64,000 bases of DNA from Pseudomonadota bacterium (GCA_023458055.1 JAEXAW010000002.1:131457-195456), one strand, 5' to 3'. Shown: positions 1-8,280, counted from the first letter of the stretch. A program made the numbers and translations. The notes: generated by a model from the letters alone, not told the origin.

Positions 1-365
1 GCGCGTTCCATCGCGCCCTTTTGCACCATTGCGCGGCCTTGTCCGGCCAGCGCCTCGCGGTCATTGGGGGCGATATCAAGCACGGCAATATAATAGCCGA
101 TGGCTTTACCCGGCAGGCCTTCATCCATCGCGGATTCGGCCAGCAGGCGATAGGCGGAGACATTGCGCGGATCGATGGCCAGTGCCGATTCATAAAGGTT
201 GATGGCATTTTCGGTGCGGCCAGCTTTCTGTTCGAGCAACCCCTGATCGACAAAGGCGCTGGAGGCCGGGTTCACCACGACGGCTGGGGCGGTTTGCCCC
301 TGACTGGCACTTGAAAAGGTGACGAGGATCAGAGCTGCACTCAGGGCCACCGGGGAAAAACGCAT
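1..365 (-). CDS. secreted tetratricopeptide-repeat protein, 3' end outside the window
   Basis: The minus-strand frame opens at an ATG at 365 and runs off the left edge, so about 121 N-terminal residues are visible. It begins MRFSPVALSAALILVTFSSA, a typical signal peptide that probably ends near residues 20-24 (ASQGQTA). From about residue 39 there are TPR-like helical pairs, with blocks such as LLEQKAGRTENAINLYESAL followed by AIDPRN and VLDIAPND, the usual A-x-x-x-P turns. TPR proteins of this kind are exported scaffolds; the partner cannot be told. It follows rsmB on the same strand with a 62-bp gap. Confidence 0.75.
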   Translation of the reverse strand, partial: MRFSPVALSAALILVTFSSASQGQTAPAVVVNPASSAFVDQGLLEQKAGRTENAINLYESALAIDPRNVSAYRLLAESAMDEGLPGKAIGYYIAVLDIAPNDREALAGQGRAMVQKGAMER

Positions 366-427
366 AAGCAACTCCATCCAACTTTCCCCGACCGCCTGCG
401 TCGGAGAAGGACTATAGTGGCGTGCCG

Positions 428-1618
428 TCATGATCTTTGCAACCGGGCAAAATAAAAGCCGTCAGTGCCATCGTGGAGCGGGGTCAACAGCCGTCCTGCC
501 CCGACATGCCGCCCCGGCCAGCGCGCATCGCCGATGGCTTCATCGGCCACCCAGCCTGAATGCCGCCTGACAAAAGCTTCCACCTGCTGCGCCCCTTCAT
601 CGCGTGTGATCGCGCACACTGCATAGACGAGCTTGCCGCCCGGTGCCACCAATTTGCGCGCAATATCAAGCAACATGGCCTGTGTTTCGACCAGCCGCGC
701 GAGACGATCCGGGGTCAGCCGCCAGCGACTTTCCGGGTTGCGCCGCCAGGTGCCGCTGCCCGAGCAGGGCGCATCGATGAGGACGATGTCCGCCTGTCCT
801 TCATATCCGGCCAGCATGTCGGTTTCCTTGCCGGGATTGAGCAGCAGCGTGTCGATCATGGTCGCGCCCGCCCGTTCTGCGCGTGGGGCAAGCTGTTGCA
901 AGCGCGGCCGCGATATATCGCAGGCGAGGATTTGCCCGCGATTATCCATGGCCGCCGCGAGCGCCAGCGTCTTGCCCCCCGCTCCTGCGCAAAGGTCGAT
1001 GACCTTCATCCCCGGTTGCGTTTCGCACGCCGCCGCGAGCCATTGGCTTCCCGCATCCTGCACCTCGATGAGACCATCGCGATAGGCGGGGAGCCGATCA
1101 ATCGCGCTGTCGGATGCGAGCCGCAGCGCATCGGGCAATCCTGCCACCGGGAGGGCATCGGGCAACAGCGCGCTGATTGCCTCGCGGCTCGCCTGCAACC
1201 GATTGACACGTAAATCAAGCGGCGCGCGTTCGTGCATCGCGGCTTGTTCGGCGGCGCCGATTTGGGGGTAGAGGTGGGGGACGAACCAAGCCGGCACCGC
1301 GGAGGCCAGGCTCCCCGTTTCGTTTGCACTGATCGGCGCGGGCGCATGGCCTTCGCCGGTAAACAGCGGCGCAAGATCCGGATCATCCTCCACCAGCCCG
1401 ATCATGGCCGCGCGCCCGCTCGCGGGGCGTTCGCCGCTGCGCCGGATCGCGCGATAAACCAACTCCCGCACCGCCCGCCGATCCTTGGAACCCGCATAGC
1501 GCCGCTCTTTCCAATAGCGCGCGATCAAAACATCCGCCGCCGCCCCGCCATCGCGCGCAGCGATGATGATCTGGTCGAGAAGCTCGATAGCAGCCTGAAC
1601 GCGGGCGGACGGGGTCAT
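428..1618 (-). CDS. rsmB: 16S rRNA (cytosine-C5)-methyltransferase RsmB/NOP family
   Basis: This is a 396-residue SAM-dependent RNA methyltransferase of the RsmB/NOP2/Sun family, expected to make m5C967 in 16S rRNA. Residues 1 to about 150 resemble the NusB-like RNA-binding domain; the rest is a Rossmann methyltransferase. Motif I is VIDLCAGAGGKT (about 206-217). Motif IV is DAPCSGSGTWRRNPE (Cys285). Motif VI holds a Cys at about 335, in YAVC rather than the usual STCS, so both family cysteines are present but the motif VI context is unusual. It follows guaB on the same strand, separated by a palindromic repeat. Other NOP2-type methyltransferases are the main alternative. Confidence 0.9.
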   Translation of the reverse strand: MTPSARVQAAIELLDQIIIAARDGGAAADVLIARYWKERRYAGSKDRRAVRELVYRAIRRSGERPASGRAAMIGLVEDDPDLAPLFTGEGHAPAPISANETGSLASAVPAWFVPHLYPQIGAAEQAAMHERAPLDLRVNRLQASREAISALLPDALPVAGLPDALRLASDSAIDRLPAYRDGLIEVQDAGSQWLAAACETQPGMKVIDLCAGAGGKTLALAAAMDNRGQILACDISRPRLQQLAPRAERAGATMIDTLLLNPGKETDMLAGYEGQADIVLIDAPCSGSGTWRRNPESRWRLTPDRLARLVETQAMLLDIARKLVAPGGKLVYAVCAITRDEGAQQVEAFVRRHSGWVADEAIGDARWPGRHVGAGRLLTPLHDGTDGFYFARLQRS

Positions 1619-1648
1619 TATTCTAACTCTATGTTGCGTGTTGTGGCA

Positions 1649-1739
1649 GGACGTCCTTCGACAGGCTCAGGACTACGGATTCTGAAAGAACGGCGCGTTT
1701 CCCCCATCCCGTTAGTCCTGAGCCTGTCGAAGGACGTCC
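1649..1739. repeat. 27-bp perfect inverted repeat of the CCTTCGACAGGCTCAGG type
   Basis: Arms at 1649-1675 and 1713-1739 are exact reverse complements. Each contains the core CCTTCGACAGGCTCAGGAC, itself a small imperfect palindrome. It fills the gap between guaB and rsmB, with a 37-bp centre. This core is a familiar REP-like intergenic repeat in sphingomonads. It could form a large hairpin in the guaB-rsmB transcript. Confidence 0.9.
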
Positions 1740-1776
1740 CTCCGTCATGCGCCAATCTTCGGCCTGATCCTCCCAA

Positions 1777-3258
1777 TCAATGCGTCGGATAGTTCGGCGC
1801 TTCCCGCGTAATCGACACATCATGCACGTGGCTTTCCTTAAGCCCCGCATTGGTGATGCGCACAAAGCGCGCGCGTTCCTGCAAATCCTTGATCGTGGCG
1901 GATCCTGTATAGCCCATCGCCGCTTTGACGCCGCCGACGAGTTGGTGGATCACATCCTTGACCGGACCCTTATAGGGCACTTGGCCTTCAATCCCTTCGG
2001 GCACCAGCTTCAGTTGGTCCTTGATGTCCTGCTGGAAATAGCGGTCGGCGGAGCCGCGCGCCATCGCGCCCACGCTCCCCATGCCGCGATAGCTTTTATA
2101 GCTGCGGCCCTGATAGAGGAAGGTTTCGCCCGGCGCTTCTTCGGTGCCAGCGAGGAGCGAACCCACCATCACGCTGGCCGCGCCCGCCGCGAGCGCCTTC
2201 GCAAGGTCGCCCGAGGTGCGCAAACCTCCGTCCGCAATAATCGGCGTGTTCGATTTTGCCGCCTCATTGGCCGAATCCATGATCGCGGTAAGCTGCGGCA
2301 CGCCGACGCCCGCGACAACGCGCGTGGTGCAGATCGAGCCCGGACCGATGCCGACCTTGACCCCATCCGCGCCTGCCCCGATCAGCGCCTTGGTCGCCTC
2401 CGCCGTCGCGACATTGCCGGCAATCACCTGCACGCGGTTCGATAGTTTCTTGATCGCCTCGACCGCTTCGCCGACCATCTTGCTGTGGCCATGCGCGGTA
2501 TCGACGATGAGAAGGTCGCATTCGGCATCGAGCAACGCTTCGGCCCGTTCGATGCCTTTATCCCCCACCGTGGTCGCCGCCGCGACACGCAGCCGCCCGC
2601 TTTCATCCTTGGTCGCGGTCGGATAGGTCACCGCTTTTTCGATATCCTTGACCGTGATGAGGCCGACGCAGGCATAATCATCATCCACCACGAGGAGTTT
2701 TTCGATGCGGCGCTGATGCAGCTGCTTCATCGCTTCTTCCTGGCTCACGCCTGCGCGCACCGTTGCGAGATTTTCGCTGGTCATCAATTCGCTCACCGGC
2801 TGGGCCGGGTTTTGCGCAAAGCGCACATCGCGATTGGTGAGGATGCCGACCAGTTTGCCGTTCGCCTCGACCACCGGGATGCCGGAAATATTGTGGCGCG
2901 TCATTATCGCCTGCGCGTCCGCCAGCGTTGCGGTGGGGAGGATGGTGATCGGGTTCACCACCATGCCGCTTTCAAACCGCTTGACCTGTCGCACTGCCGC
3001 CGCTTGCTCTTCAATGCTGAGGTTGCGGTGGAGGACGCCGATGCCGCCTAATTGCGCCATCACAATCGCCATATCGGCTTCGGTGACGGTATCCATTGCG
3101 GACGACAGGATCGGAATATTGAGGCTGATCCCGCTGGTGATGCGGGTCGACGTGTCCGCCTGACTCGGCAGGACACTGGATTCGCCGGGCTGCAACAGCA
3201 CATCGTCAAAGGTCAAACCAAGCGGGATATCGAGATGGGCCACAGCAATTTTCCTCAT
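1777..3258 (-). CDS. guaB: inosine-5'-monophosphate dehydrogenase
   Basis: GuaB oxidises IMP to XMP with NAD+, the first committed step of GMP synthesis, in the cytoplasm. The 493-residue product matches the usual length of about 490. Seen in sequence: N-terminal barrel segment with LTFDDVLLQP (15-24), a tandem CBS pair at about 98-210, GIGPGSICTTR with catalytic Cys310, and the flap region around GMGSVGAM. The ATG at 3258 gives the standard start. It is the first gene of a guaB-rsmB run. The 330-bp upstream gap holds four GTAACC hexamers, so regulation there is possible. Confidence 0.97.
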   Translation of the reverse strand: MRKIAVAHLDIPLGLTFDDVLLQPGESSVLPSQADTSTRITSGISLNIPILSSAMDTVTEADMAIVMAQLGGIGVLHRNLSIEEQAAAVRQVKRFESGMVVNPITILPTATLADAQAIMTRHNISGIPVVEANGKLVGILTNRDVRFAQNPAQPVSELMTSENLATVRAGVSQEEAMKQLHQRRIEKLLVVDDDYACVGLITVKDIEKAVTYPTATKDESGRLRVAAATTVGDKGIERAEALLDAECDLLIVDTAHGHSKMVGEAVEAIKKLSNRVQVIAGNVATAEATKALIGAGADGVKVGIGPGSICTTRVVAGVGVPQLTAIMDSANEAAKSNTPIIADGGLRTSGDLAKALAAGAASVMVGSLLAGTEEAPGETFLYQGRSYKSYRGMGSVGAMARGSADRYFQQDIKDQLKLVPEGIEGQVPYKGPVKDVIHQLVGGVKAAMGYTGSATIKDLQERARFVRITNAGLKESHVHDVSITREAPNYPTH

Positions 3259-3283
3259 GCGAGTCGGGTAAGTGGCGGCCCAT

Positions 3284-3500
3284 GTAACCAGTCACACCCG
3301 ATTATGCCAGTGGGGGATGGGCGCGTTCGCTCCTGAGCGGTTCGTGTCGTCAGGACGGCCGCGGCAATAGGGCATTTAAAGGTTACAAAAGACACGGGGT
3401 GTATAAAAATTTGTTCGTGCACCAGTGTAACCTTTGCGACTCTTTGGAAACGGCCAATGCGGGCGCTTACCACCCTAACCTCTCGAGTCGCGTTGTAACC
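3284..3500. promoter_or_regulatory. guaB upstream region with four GTAACC motifs and a 9-bp inverted repeat
   Basis: The 330-bp stretch between guaB and the DUF937 gene has no convincing gene. It carries GTAACC at 3284-3289, 3428-3433 and 3495-3500, and its complement GGTTAC at 3381-3386. AAAGGTTAC (3378-3386) and GTAACCTTT (3427-3435) form a perfect inverted pair 40 bp apart, around an AT-richer segment. A regulator-binding region or a leader structure for guaB is inferred. Confidence 0.35.
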
Positions 3501-3527
3501 CCAACACAAGGAGAATGTGTAGGACAC

Positions 3528-3559
3528 AAAAAAAGCGGGGCGGCTTTCGCGCGCCCCGC
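3528..3559 (-). terminator. Rho-independent terminator of the DUF937 gene
   Basis: Read on the minus strand, GCGGGGCG (3552-3559) pairs with CGCCCCGC (3535-3542) across a 9-nt loop and is followed by seven Ts (3534-3528). It lies about 30 bp after the DUF937 stop codon. Confidence 0.85.
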
Positions 3560-3588
3560 CTTGTTTAGACGTTGATGGTCAAACTGTC

Positions 3589-4197
3589 TTAACGGCCCAT
3601 CATCTTTCCGGCCATGCCCATGATGTCGTCGAGCGGGTTGCCGTCGCCGTCCATGTCGAGCATCGAGCCGAGGCCGCCGAGACCGCCCGCGGGCGCTGCC
3701 TGCGGAGCCGCGGCACCGCCGCCGAGGATGTTGCCGAGAATGCCGCCGAGGCCGCCAGCATCTGCCGGAGCAGCCGCGCCTGCATCGCCCTGACGACCCT
3801 GCCAAGCCATATAGCCGGCAACCGCCATCGCGAGGAGCGGGAGCATCTTCTTCAGCGTTTCGGCATCAATGCCCGACTTGGCGGCTGCATCCGCCGCGAC
3901 CGAACGGCTCACATCTTTCGACCCGAAAATCTGGCCCAGGACATTGTTGCCGGTGTCGACGCTCGCCGCATTGGGCGCGATGATCTGTTCAAGCATCCCT
4001 GCACCGCCCATGCCGCCGAGCATACCGATGAGGTCGCCAAGGCCGCCCGACTGTTGCTGGGCCTGGCTCTTCATGCCGCCGAGGATCGACGGCAGCAAGG
4101 CACCGGCGCCCGCGCGGGCCATTGCGGGCGGAATGCCCAGCTGGTTGGCGATGCCGTCGATCGCGCCGCTCTGAACGAGAATGCTGCTAATATCCAT
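3589..4197 (-). CDS. DUF937 family protein with C-terminal DxDGDGNPL motif
   Basis: A 202-residue protein of the DUF937 (YidB-like) type, rich in Gly and Ala; the molecular function is unknown. Residues 1-100 are helical with MDISSILVQSGAIDGIANQ and repeated LGGMGG/GGLGDL stretches. A hydrophobic segment LPLLAMAVAGYMAW could be a membrane helix. The C-terminus carries DMDGDGNPLDDIMGMAGKMM, an EF-hand-like Asp/Gly loop. The start at 4197 is chosen because GGAGGG lies 7-12 bases before it; a longer reading from 4239 lacks such a site. The same C-terminal motif occurs in the gene at 4986-5324, so the two may share a partner. Confidence 0.7.
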   Translation of the reverse strand: MDISSILVQSGAIDGIANQLGIPPAMARAGAGALLPSILGGMKSQAQQQSGGLGDLIGMLGGMGGAGMLEQIIAPNAASVDTGNNVLGQIFGSKDVSRSVAADAAAKSGIDAETLKKMLPLLAMAVAGYMAWQGRQGDAGAAAPADAGGLGGILGNILGGGAAAPQAAPAGGLGGLGSMLDMDGDGNPLDDIMGMAGKMMGR

Positions 4198-4423
4198 GAT
4201 TATACCCTCCATGATGGATTGCCCTAATTTTACGAGCAATGCGGGGAACAGTTGGGCCTTTGCCTCGTTGGTTACAAGGGTTTAGCGGGGTGAATGTTCC
4301 CGCTTGTGCAACGAATTTACACGATGATCCAATATTGGTGGTTTGAATCCGTTGCGCCCGCCCCTACATCACCCGCAGCGGGGGCCGTGTGAGGTCCGCG
4401 TCATATGGAGGAAAGGAATTACC

Positions 4424-4795
4424 ATGGGTATTTTTTCGCGCATCAAAGACGCTATTTTCGGTGCATCGGCTAACGCTCAGGAAGCTCCGGCTGCCGACGC
4501 GACCGTCGCTACCCCGATCGAATCGATCGCTATCGATTCGGTTGACGTTGCCAACAACCTCAACAGCATCGCTGCTGCCAAGGGTTCGGACCTCAACTGG
4601 AAATCGTCGATCGTCGACCTGATGAAGCTGCTCGACATCGATTCGAGCCTCGAAAACCGCAAGGAACTCGCTCAGGAACTCGGCTACACCGGCGAACTCA
4701 ACGGTTCGGCTGAAATGAATCTGTGGCTCCACAAGGCCGTGATGAACGAACTCGCTGCCAATGGCGGCACCGTTCCGGCTGACCTGCGCGACTAA
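4424..4795 (+). CDS. DUF3597 family small protein
   Basis: A 123-residue soluble protein. It starts MGIFSRIKDAIFG and contains the conserved core LNWKSSIVDLMKLLDIDSSLENRKELAQELGY in pieces, followed by a predicted helix with W-L-H-K and the end GTVPADLRD. This matches the DUF3597 family, whose role is unknown; the fold is small and all-helical. The segment around residues 12-50 is Ala/Ser/Ile-rich and probably disordered. AGGAAAGG 8-15 bases upstream of ATG 4424 fixes the start. It is transcribed divergently from the DUF937 gene and ends in a strong terminator, so it is a single-gene unit. Confidence 0.75.
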   Translation: MGIFSRIKDAIFGASANAQEAPAADATVATPIESIAIDSVDVANNLNSIAAAKGSDLNWKSSIVDLMKLLDIDSSLENRKELAQELGYTGELNGSAEMNLWLHKAVMNELAANGGTVPADLRD

Positions 4796-4819
4796 TTTCG
4801 CGCTGGGCTGCGAAGCCAA

Positions 4820-4855
4820 AAAAAGGGCGTCGGGAATAATCCCGGCGCCTTTTTT
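4820..4855 (+). terminator. Rho-independent terminator after the DUF3597 gene
   Basis: GGCGTCGGGA (4826-4835) pairs with TCCCGGCGCC (4840-4849, one G-T pair) around an ATAA tetraloop. It is followed by six Ts and preceded by a run of As, so it may act in both directions. Confidence 0.92.
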
Positions 4856-4876
4856 ATTTGGTGAAAAGTTGATTTC

Positions 4877-4970
4877 TCGTCATGCCCGACTTGATCGGGC
4901 ATCCATCACCCGGGCGTTCGGTTAGAACTGGCGGCCCGGTGATGGATCCCCGCCTGCGCGGGGATGACGA
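4877..4970. repeat. paired-palindrome intergenic repeat, CGTCAT..ATCCAT family
   Basis: The left unit starts TCGTCATGCCCGACTTGATC, and the right unit is its inverted counterpart ending GGGGATGACGA. Both share the frame CGTCAT-[palindrome]-ATCCATCACC, but the stems differ (GCCCGA/TCGGGC against CCCCGC/GCGGGG). The same design occurs at 33726-33813 and 45506-45597. Confidence 0.85.
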
Positions 4971-4985
4971 GATTGACGGCTTCGC

Positions 4986-5324
4986 TTACTTCTTCCCGAA
5001 CAAACCCTTGGCCGCATCGGCGATGTCGTTGAGCGGGTTGCCATCGCCATCCTTGTCGATCGCGCCGAGCCCCTTGTTGATCAGCCCGTCCTCGCCGCCG
5101 AGGCCGATCTTGTCGAGCATGCCGCCTTCGGCGTTGAGCTTGCCCATCATGCCCTGAAGCTGCTCCATCGAAATGCCATATTCGGCAACCGTGTCCTTGA
5201 GCGCCTGCGCCTGATCGCCGGTCGCCGCGAGCTTTTCTTCAAACTTGCCCTGAAGACCTTTCACGATTTCCGGATCAAGACCCAGTTTTGCCGCCATGTC
5301 GGTGAGGCCGTCTAACATACCCAT
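4986..5324 (-). CDS. small acidic protein with C-terminal DKDGDGNPL motif, function unknown
   Basis: A 112-residue soluble protein, not recognised as a named family. It starts MGMLDGLTDMAAKLGLDPEI, is mostly helical, and ends in IDKDGDGNPLNDIADAAKGL followed by FGKK. The DxDGDGNPLxDI block is almost the same as the tail of the DUF937 protein at 3589-4197. It resembles a calcium-type EF-hand loop but lacks the full 12-residue spacing with a terminal Glu. AGGGAGAATATT upstream of the ATG supports the start. It lies between a repeat and the next gene on the same strand. Confidence 0.65.
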   Translation of the reverse strand: MGMLDGLTDMAAKLGLDPEIVKGLQGKFEEKLAATGDQAQALKDTVAEYGISMEQLQGMMGKLNAEGGMLDKIGLGGEDGLINKGLGAIDKDGDGNPLNDIADAAKGLFGKK

Positions 5325-5405
5325 AATATTCTCCCTGAAATGTGGATGGACAGGGATTTAGGAACTCGCGGGCGCTTTGCCTAGCAGGGCTCCAAGTAAA
5401 TTCGC

Positions 5406-5843
5406 TTAAACCGGCGGGAGCGGGGCAAGATCGGGTTCAATGAAGCCCCGGCGCGCCGCAACCGAAAACAACCGGTCTTTGCTGTAAAAGCGAAGCGGCC
5501 AGTCGCGGCGGCCATAATCGCTGGCGAGGAGGGCATTGACGCTATCGACCAAGCGCTCCTCCCCTTCGCGCCCCGCCAGATGCAACCGCACGCCAAGGAT
5601 GAAGCATTGCGTGATGGTTTCATGATAGCCTTGGGTATCATCATTCACCCCGCCGACCGCGACATTATAGCCCGAAATGATCGGGGCCATATCCTGTTCG
5701 GGCCGGATATCGGCCCGTTCGCGCACGATATAGAGGCAGGCGGCAAGATGCGCCTCATGCGTCCAGTCGGGCCGGGGCAGGCTGCGGTCGAGTAGCCCCT
5801 CGCCGATGCGGACAATCGCTGCGTCGCTTTCAAACATCCGCAT
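5406..5843 (-). CDS. conserved hypothetical protein with WTHEAHLA motif
   Basis: A 145-residue cytoplasmic protein without a recognised family name. Visible landmarks are PDWTHEAHLAACLYIVRE (about 25-42), YNVAVGGVNDDTQGYHETIT (about 59-78) and a Phe/Tyr-rich C-terminal part ending in a Pro tail. The spaced His and Glu/Asp residues could bind a metal, but this is only inference. It lies 72 bp downstream of pckA on the same strand, behind a hairpin that overlaps its only ribosome-binding candidate (AGGAAG), so its translation may be weak or conditional. Confidence 0.65.
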   Translation of the reverse strand: MRMFESDAAIVRIGEGLLDRSLPRPDWTHEAHLAACLYIVRERADIRPEQDMAPIISGYNVAVGGVNDDTQGYHETITQCFILGVRLHLAGREGEERLVDSVNALLASDYGRRDWPLRFYSKDRLFSVAARRGFIEPDLAPLPPV

Positions 5844-5848
5844 GAGAA

Positions 5849-5880
5849 AGGGGCTTCCTGACGCCGGTCAGAAAGCCCCT
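5849..5880 (-). terminator. 14-bp hairpin between pckA and the downstream gene
   Basis: AGGGGCTTCCTGAC (5849-5862) and GTCAGAAAGCCCCT (5867-5880) pair with a 4-nt loop and one mismatch. On the minus strand only CTTTCTC follows, a weak T tract, and the next start codon is 5 bases further. It may be the pckA terminator or a leader hairpin. Confidence 0.6.
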
Positions 5881-5915
5881 CCTCTCCTCAGCTCTACAGC
5901 TGTATTCCTTTGGCG

Positions 5916-7502
5916 TTAAGCCGCCTTGGGCGCGGCCTCGCGGACACCTTGGTCAACATGATCCGCAAACTCGGCAAAATTGTCAATAAACAGATTGACT
6001 AGCTTCTTGGCTGTCGCATCATAGTCTGCGCCATCGGCCCAGGTGCTGCGCGGATCGAGGATTTTGCTGTCCACGCCCGGCACCGCGACCGGCACTTCAA
6101 AGCCGAAATTGGGATCGATGCGGAACTCGGCATTGTTGAGGCTGCCGTCAAGCGCCGCATTCAACAGCGCGCGGGTGGCCTTGATCGGCATCCGGCTGCC
6201 GACGCCATATTTGCCGCCGGTCCAGCCGGTGTTGACCAGCCAGCAAGTGACGCCGCCCTTGGCGATGCGCTCCTTGAGAAGGTTGCCATAGACGCTCGGG
6301 TGACGCGGCATGAACGGCGCACCGAAACAGGTCGAGAAGGTCGCTTCGGGTTCGGTTACACCGATTTCGGTGCCGGCAACCTTGGCGGTATAACCCGACA
6401 GGAAGTGATACATCGCCTGATCCGGCGTCAGGCGCGCAATCGGAGGCAGCACGCCGAACGCGTCGGCGGTCAGCATCACCACATTTTTGGGCACCGGCCC
6501 CATATTGGCTTCCGACGCATTGGGGATGAAGTCGATCGGATAAGCAGCGCGGGTATTTTCCGCGAGGCTGTTATCATCAAGATCAAGTTCACGCGTTTCG
6601 GGGTCCATCACCACATTTTCGAGCACCGTGCCGAAACGCTTGGTCGTGGCGTAGATTTCGGGTTCCGATTCCGCCGACAAGCGGATCATCTTGGCGTAGC
6701 AGCCGCCTTCAAAGTTGAACACCGCCGTGTCCGACCAGCCATGTTCGTCGTCGCCGATCAGCGTGCGGCTGGCATCGGCAGAAAGGGTGGTCTTGCCGGT
6801 ACCGGACAGGCCAAAGAAGATCGCCGTATCACCATTGGGGCCGATGTTGGCCGAACAGTGCATCGGCATAATGCCTTCGACCGGCAGCAGATAGTTGAGC
6901 AAGCCGAACACCGACTTCTTCATCTCTCCGCCATATTCGGTGCCGCCGATGAGGATCAGCTTTTCGGTGAAATTGACCGCAATCACGGTTTCGCTGCGGC
7001 TGCCGTGGCGCGCCGGATCAGCGCGGAAGCTCGGAAGATCGATGATGGTATAATCGGCGGCAAAGCCGTTCAACTCGTCCGCCGTCGGGCGCACCAGCAT
7101 CGTGCGGATGAAAAGATTATGCCAGGCATATTCGTTGATAACCTGAACCGTCACCCGATGTTCGGGCTGCGATCCGCCGAACAGGTCCGCGACGTAAAGC
7201 TGAGTCTTGTCCTTCAACGCGGCAAAAAAATCGGCCTTGAGGTTGGCAAAATGCGCCGGGTCCATCGGCTTGTTCGATTTGCCCCACCACACCGTATTTT
7301 CGGTTTCGGCATCCTTGACCGTAAACTTGTCCTGTGCCGAACGGCCGGTATGCGCGCCGGTCTTGACGACCAGCGGACCATCCTTGGCCAAATGGCCTTC
7401 ACCATTTTTAAGCGCTTCTTCAACCAGCGCCGCCGTACCCAGATTTCTGGCAATGGCAGCACCGGTTTCGACAGTGTCGGACCCGATCTTAAGGGCGGTC
7501 AT
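5916..7502 (-). CDS. pckA: phosphoenolpyruvate carboxykinase (ATP)
   Basis: PckA converts oxaloacetate and ATP to phosphoenolpyruvate, ADP and CO2 in gluconeogenesis. The 528-residue product has the ATP-type P-loop FGLSGTGKTTLSAD (about 230-243), the metal-binding stretch IGDDEHGW, LILIGGTEYGGEMKK with the catalytic Lys, and the substrate-binding TGAHTGRSAQDK near the N-terminus. ATG 7502 (MTALKIGSDT) is chosen because AAGGAGG lies about 12 bases upstream; an in-frame ATG at 7529 would precede that site. A CATACGTATG palindrome at 7527-7536 lies in the leader. No chvI/chvG-type neighbour is visible. Confidence 0.97.
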   Translation of the reverse strand: MTALKIGSDTVETGAAIARNLGTAALVEEALKNGEGHLAKDGPLVVKTGAHTGRSAQDKFTVKDAETENTVWWGKSNKPMDPAHFANLKADFFAALKDKTQLYVADLFGGSQPEHRVTVQVINEYAWHNLFIRTMLVRPTADELNGFAADYTIIDLPSFRADPARHGSRSETVIAVNFTEKLILIGGTEYGGEMKKSVFGLLNYLLPVEGIMPMHCSANIGPNGDTAIFFGLSGTGKTTLSADASRTLIGDDEHGWSDTAVFNFEGGCYAKMIRLSAESEPEIYATTKRFGTVLENVVMDPETRELDLDDNSLAENTRAAYPIDFIPNASEANMGPVPKNVVMLTADAFGVLPPIARLTPDQAMYHFLSGYTAKVAGTEIGVTEPEATFSTCFGAPFMPRHPSVYGNLLKERIAKGGVTCWLVNTGWTGGKYGVGSRMPIKATRALLNAALDGSLNNAEFRIDPNFGFEVPVAVPGVDSKILDPRSTWADGADYDATAKKLVNLFIDNFAEFADHVDQGVREAAPKAA

Positions 7503-7947
7503 AATCGCAAAGGCCTCCTTGGCCAACATACGTATGCGAATAAGGATTCGCTAGGGGTTGGAAAATATGCCGCCCCATAGAGCGAGCGTTCGATGGCGTC
7601 AAAGGATAACGGATGTAAAATAAATCCGGTGCCTTTCACGCCCACATTCCATGCCCGCACCGAACTCCAGATTTCCCAAGGTCTCCCTGAAACCGCTTTT
7701 CGCATTGCTGCGTTAGTAGCTTCCGGACATATCTGCATATTCCTTGCCTTACAGTCTTGCCCTGGACAAATTTTCTCAAATCCCCGCCGTGCTATTTGCG
7801 GCTCTACGGCCCGGGCAATTGATATAGGTTAATTTGTTTGACTCGGCCCAAGTTGGCGGATGAACGAAGATGACCCAGGCCACTTACGAAACCCTCGTAA
7901 AGGGTGTTACCCTGACAGCGCAGTAAACTTTACTTCGGGATGTTCAA
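7503..7947. other. 445-bp intergenic region upstream of pckA
   Basis: No convincing gene is visible. It holds the pckA leader with the 10-bp palindrome CATACGTATG (7527-7536), an AT-richer stretch around 7740-7840 that may contain promoters for both directions, and a small hairpin ACCCTCGTAAAGGGT near 7890. Confidence 0.5.
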
Positions 7948-8280
7948 ATGGACGCCGTAATAGATTTTCCTAACGATTTTTCGCCCAATATTGACATGTG
8001 GCGCGTCAAGGGTTTCGCCAATCTCGAGGTCACCTATGACGGTGCACGATATCGACTGTCGTTTGTGGATCTGGGTAATGTCAAACAAGGTCTGACGGGA
8101 CAGGGGGGTGACGCTGAATTTTTCGCCGAGCCCGGTATGGTCGTCGTGAAAGAGATTTCCGAAGCGATCATTCGCAGAGCCGTACATAAACTTGTTAAAA
8201 CCGGCTATTCGCAAATATCGTCCCCGTTAGCCGCGGCGCATAAGATTGGTTTAAACCACTATACACACTTGTTGAGGTAG
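7948..8280 (+). CDS. hypothetical protein, 110 residues
   Basis: Not recognised. The product starts MDAVIDFPNDFSPNIDMWRV, then has a beta-rich middle (FANLEVTYDGARYRLSFVDLG) and a helical C-terminal half (EISEAIIRRAVHKLVKTGYS). There is no signal peptide or membrane segment. The amino-acid make-up looks like a real folded protein, but the ribosome-binding site is weak (CGGGA about 8 bases before ATG) and the base composition is lower in GC than pckA. Its 3' end overlaps decayed minus-strand coding remnants, so it may belong to an accessory segment. Confidence 0.45.
   Translation: MDAVIDFPNDFSPNIDMWRVKGFANLEVTYDGARYRLSFVDLGNVKQGLTGQGGDAEFFAEPGMVVVKEISEAIIRRAVHKLVKTGYSQISSPLAAAHKIGLNHYTHLLR

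Noticed and set aside
3255..3527. A 90-codon minus-strand frame upstream of guaB
   Set aside because: Biased composition, no ribosome-binding site, and it covers the inverted repeats; treated as non-coding.
6300..7580. A 426-codon open frame antisense to pckA
   Set aside because: It is entirely explained by the codon bias of pckA on the other strand.
7870..7926. An 18-codon frame (MTQATYETLVKGVTLTAQ) upstream of the 7948 gene
   Set aside because: There is no clear ribosome-binding site and no regulatory hairpin logic with the next gene, so a leader peptide is not supported.
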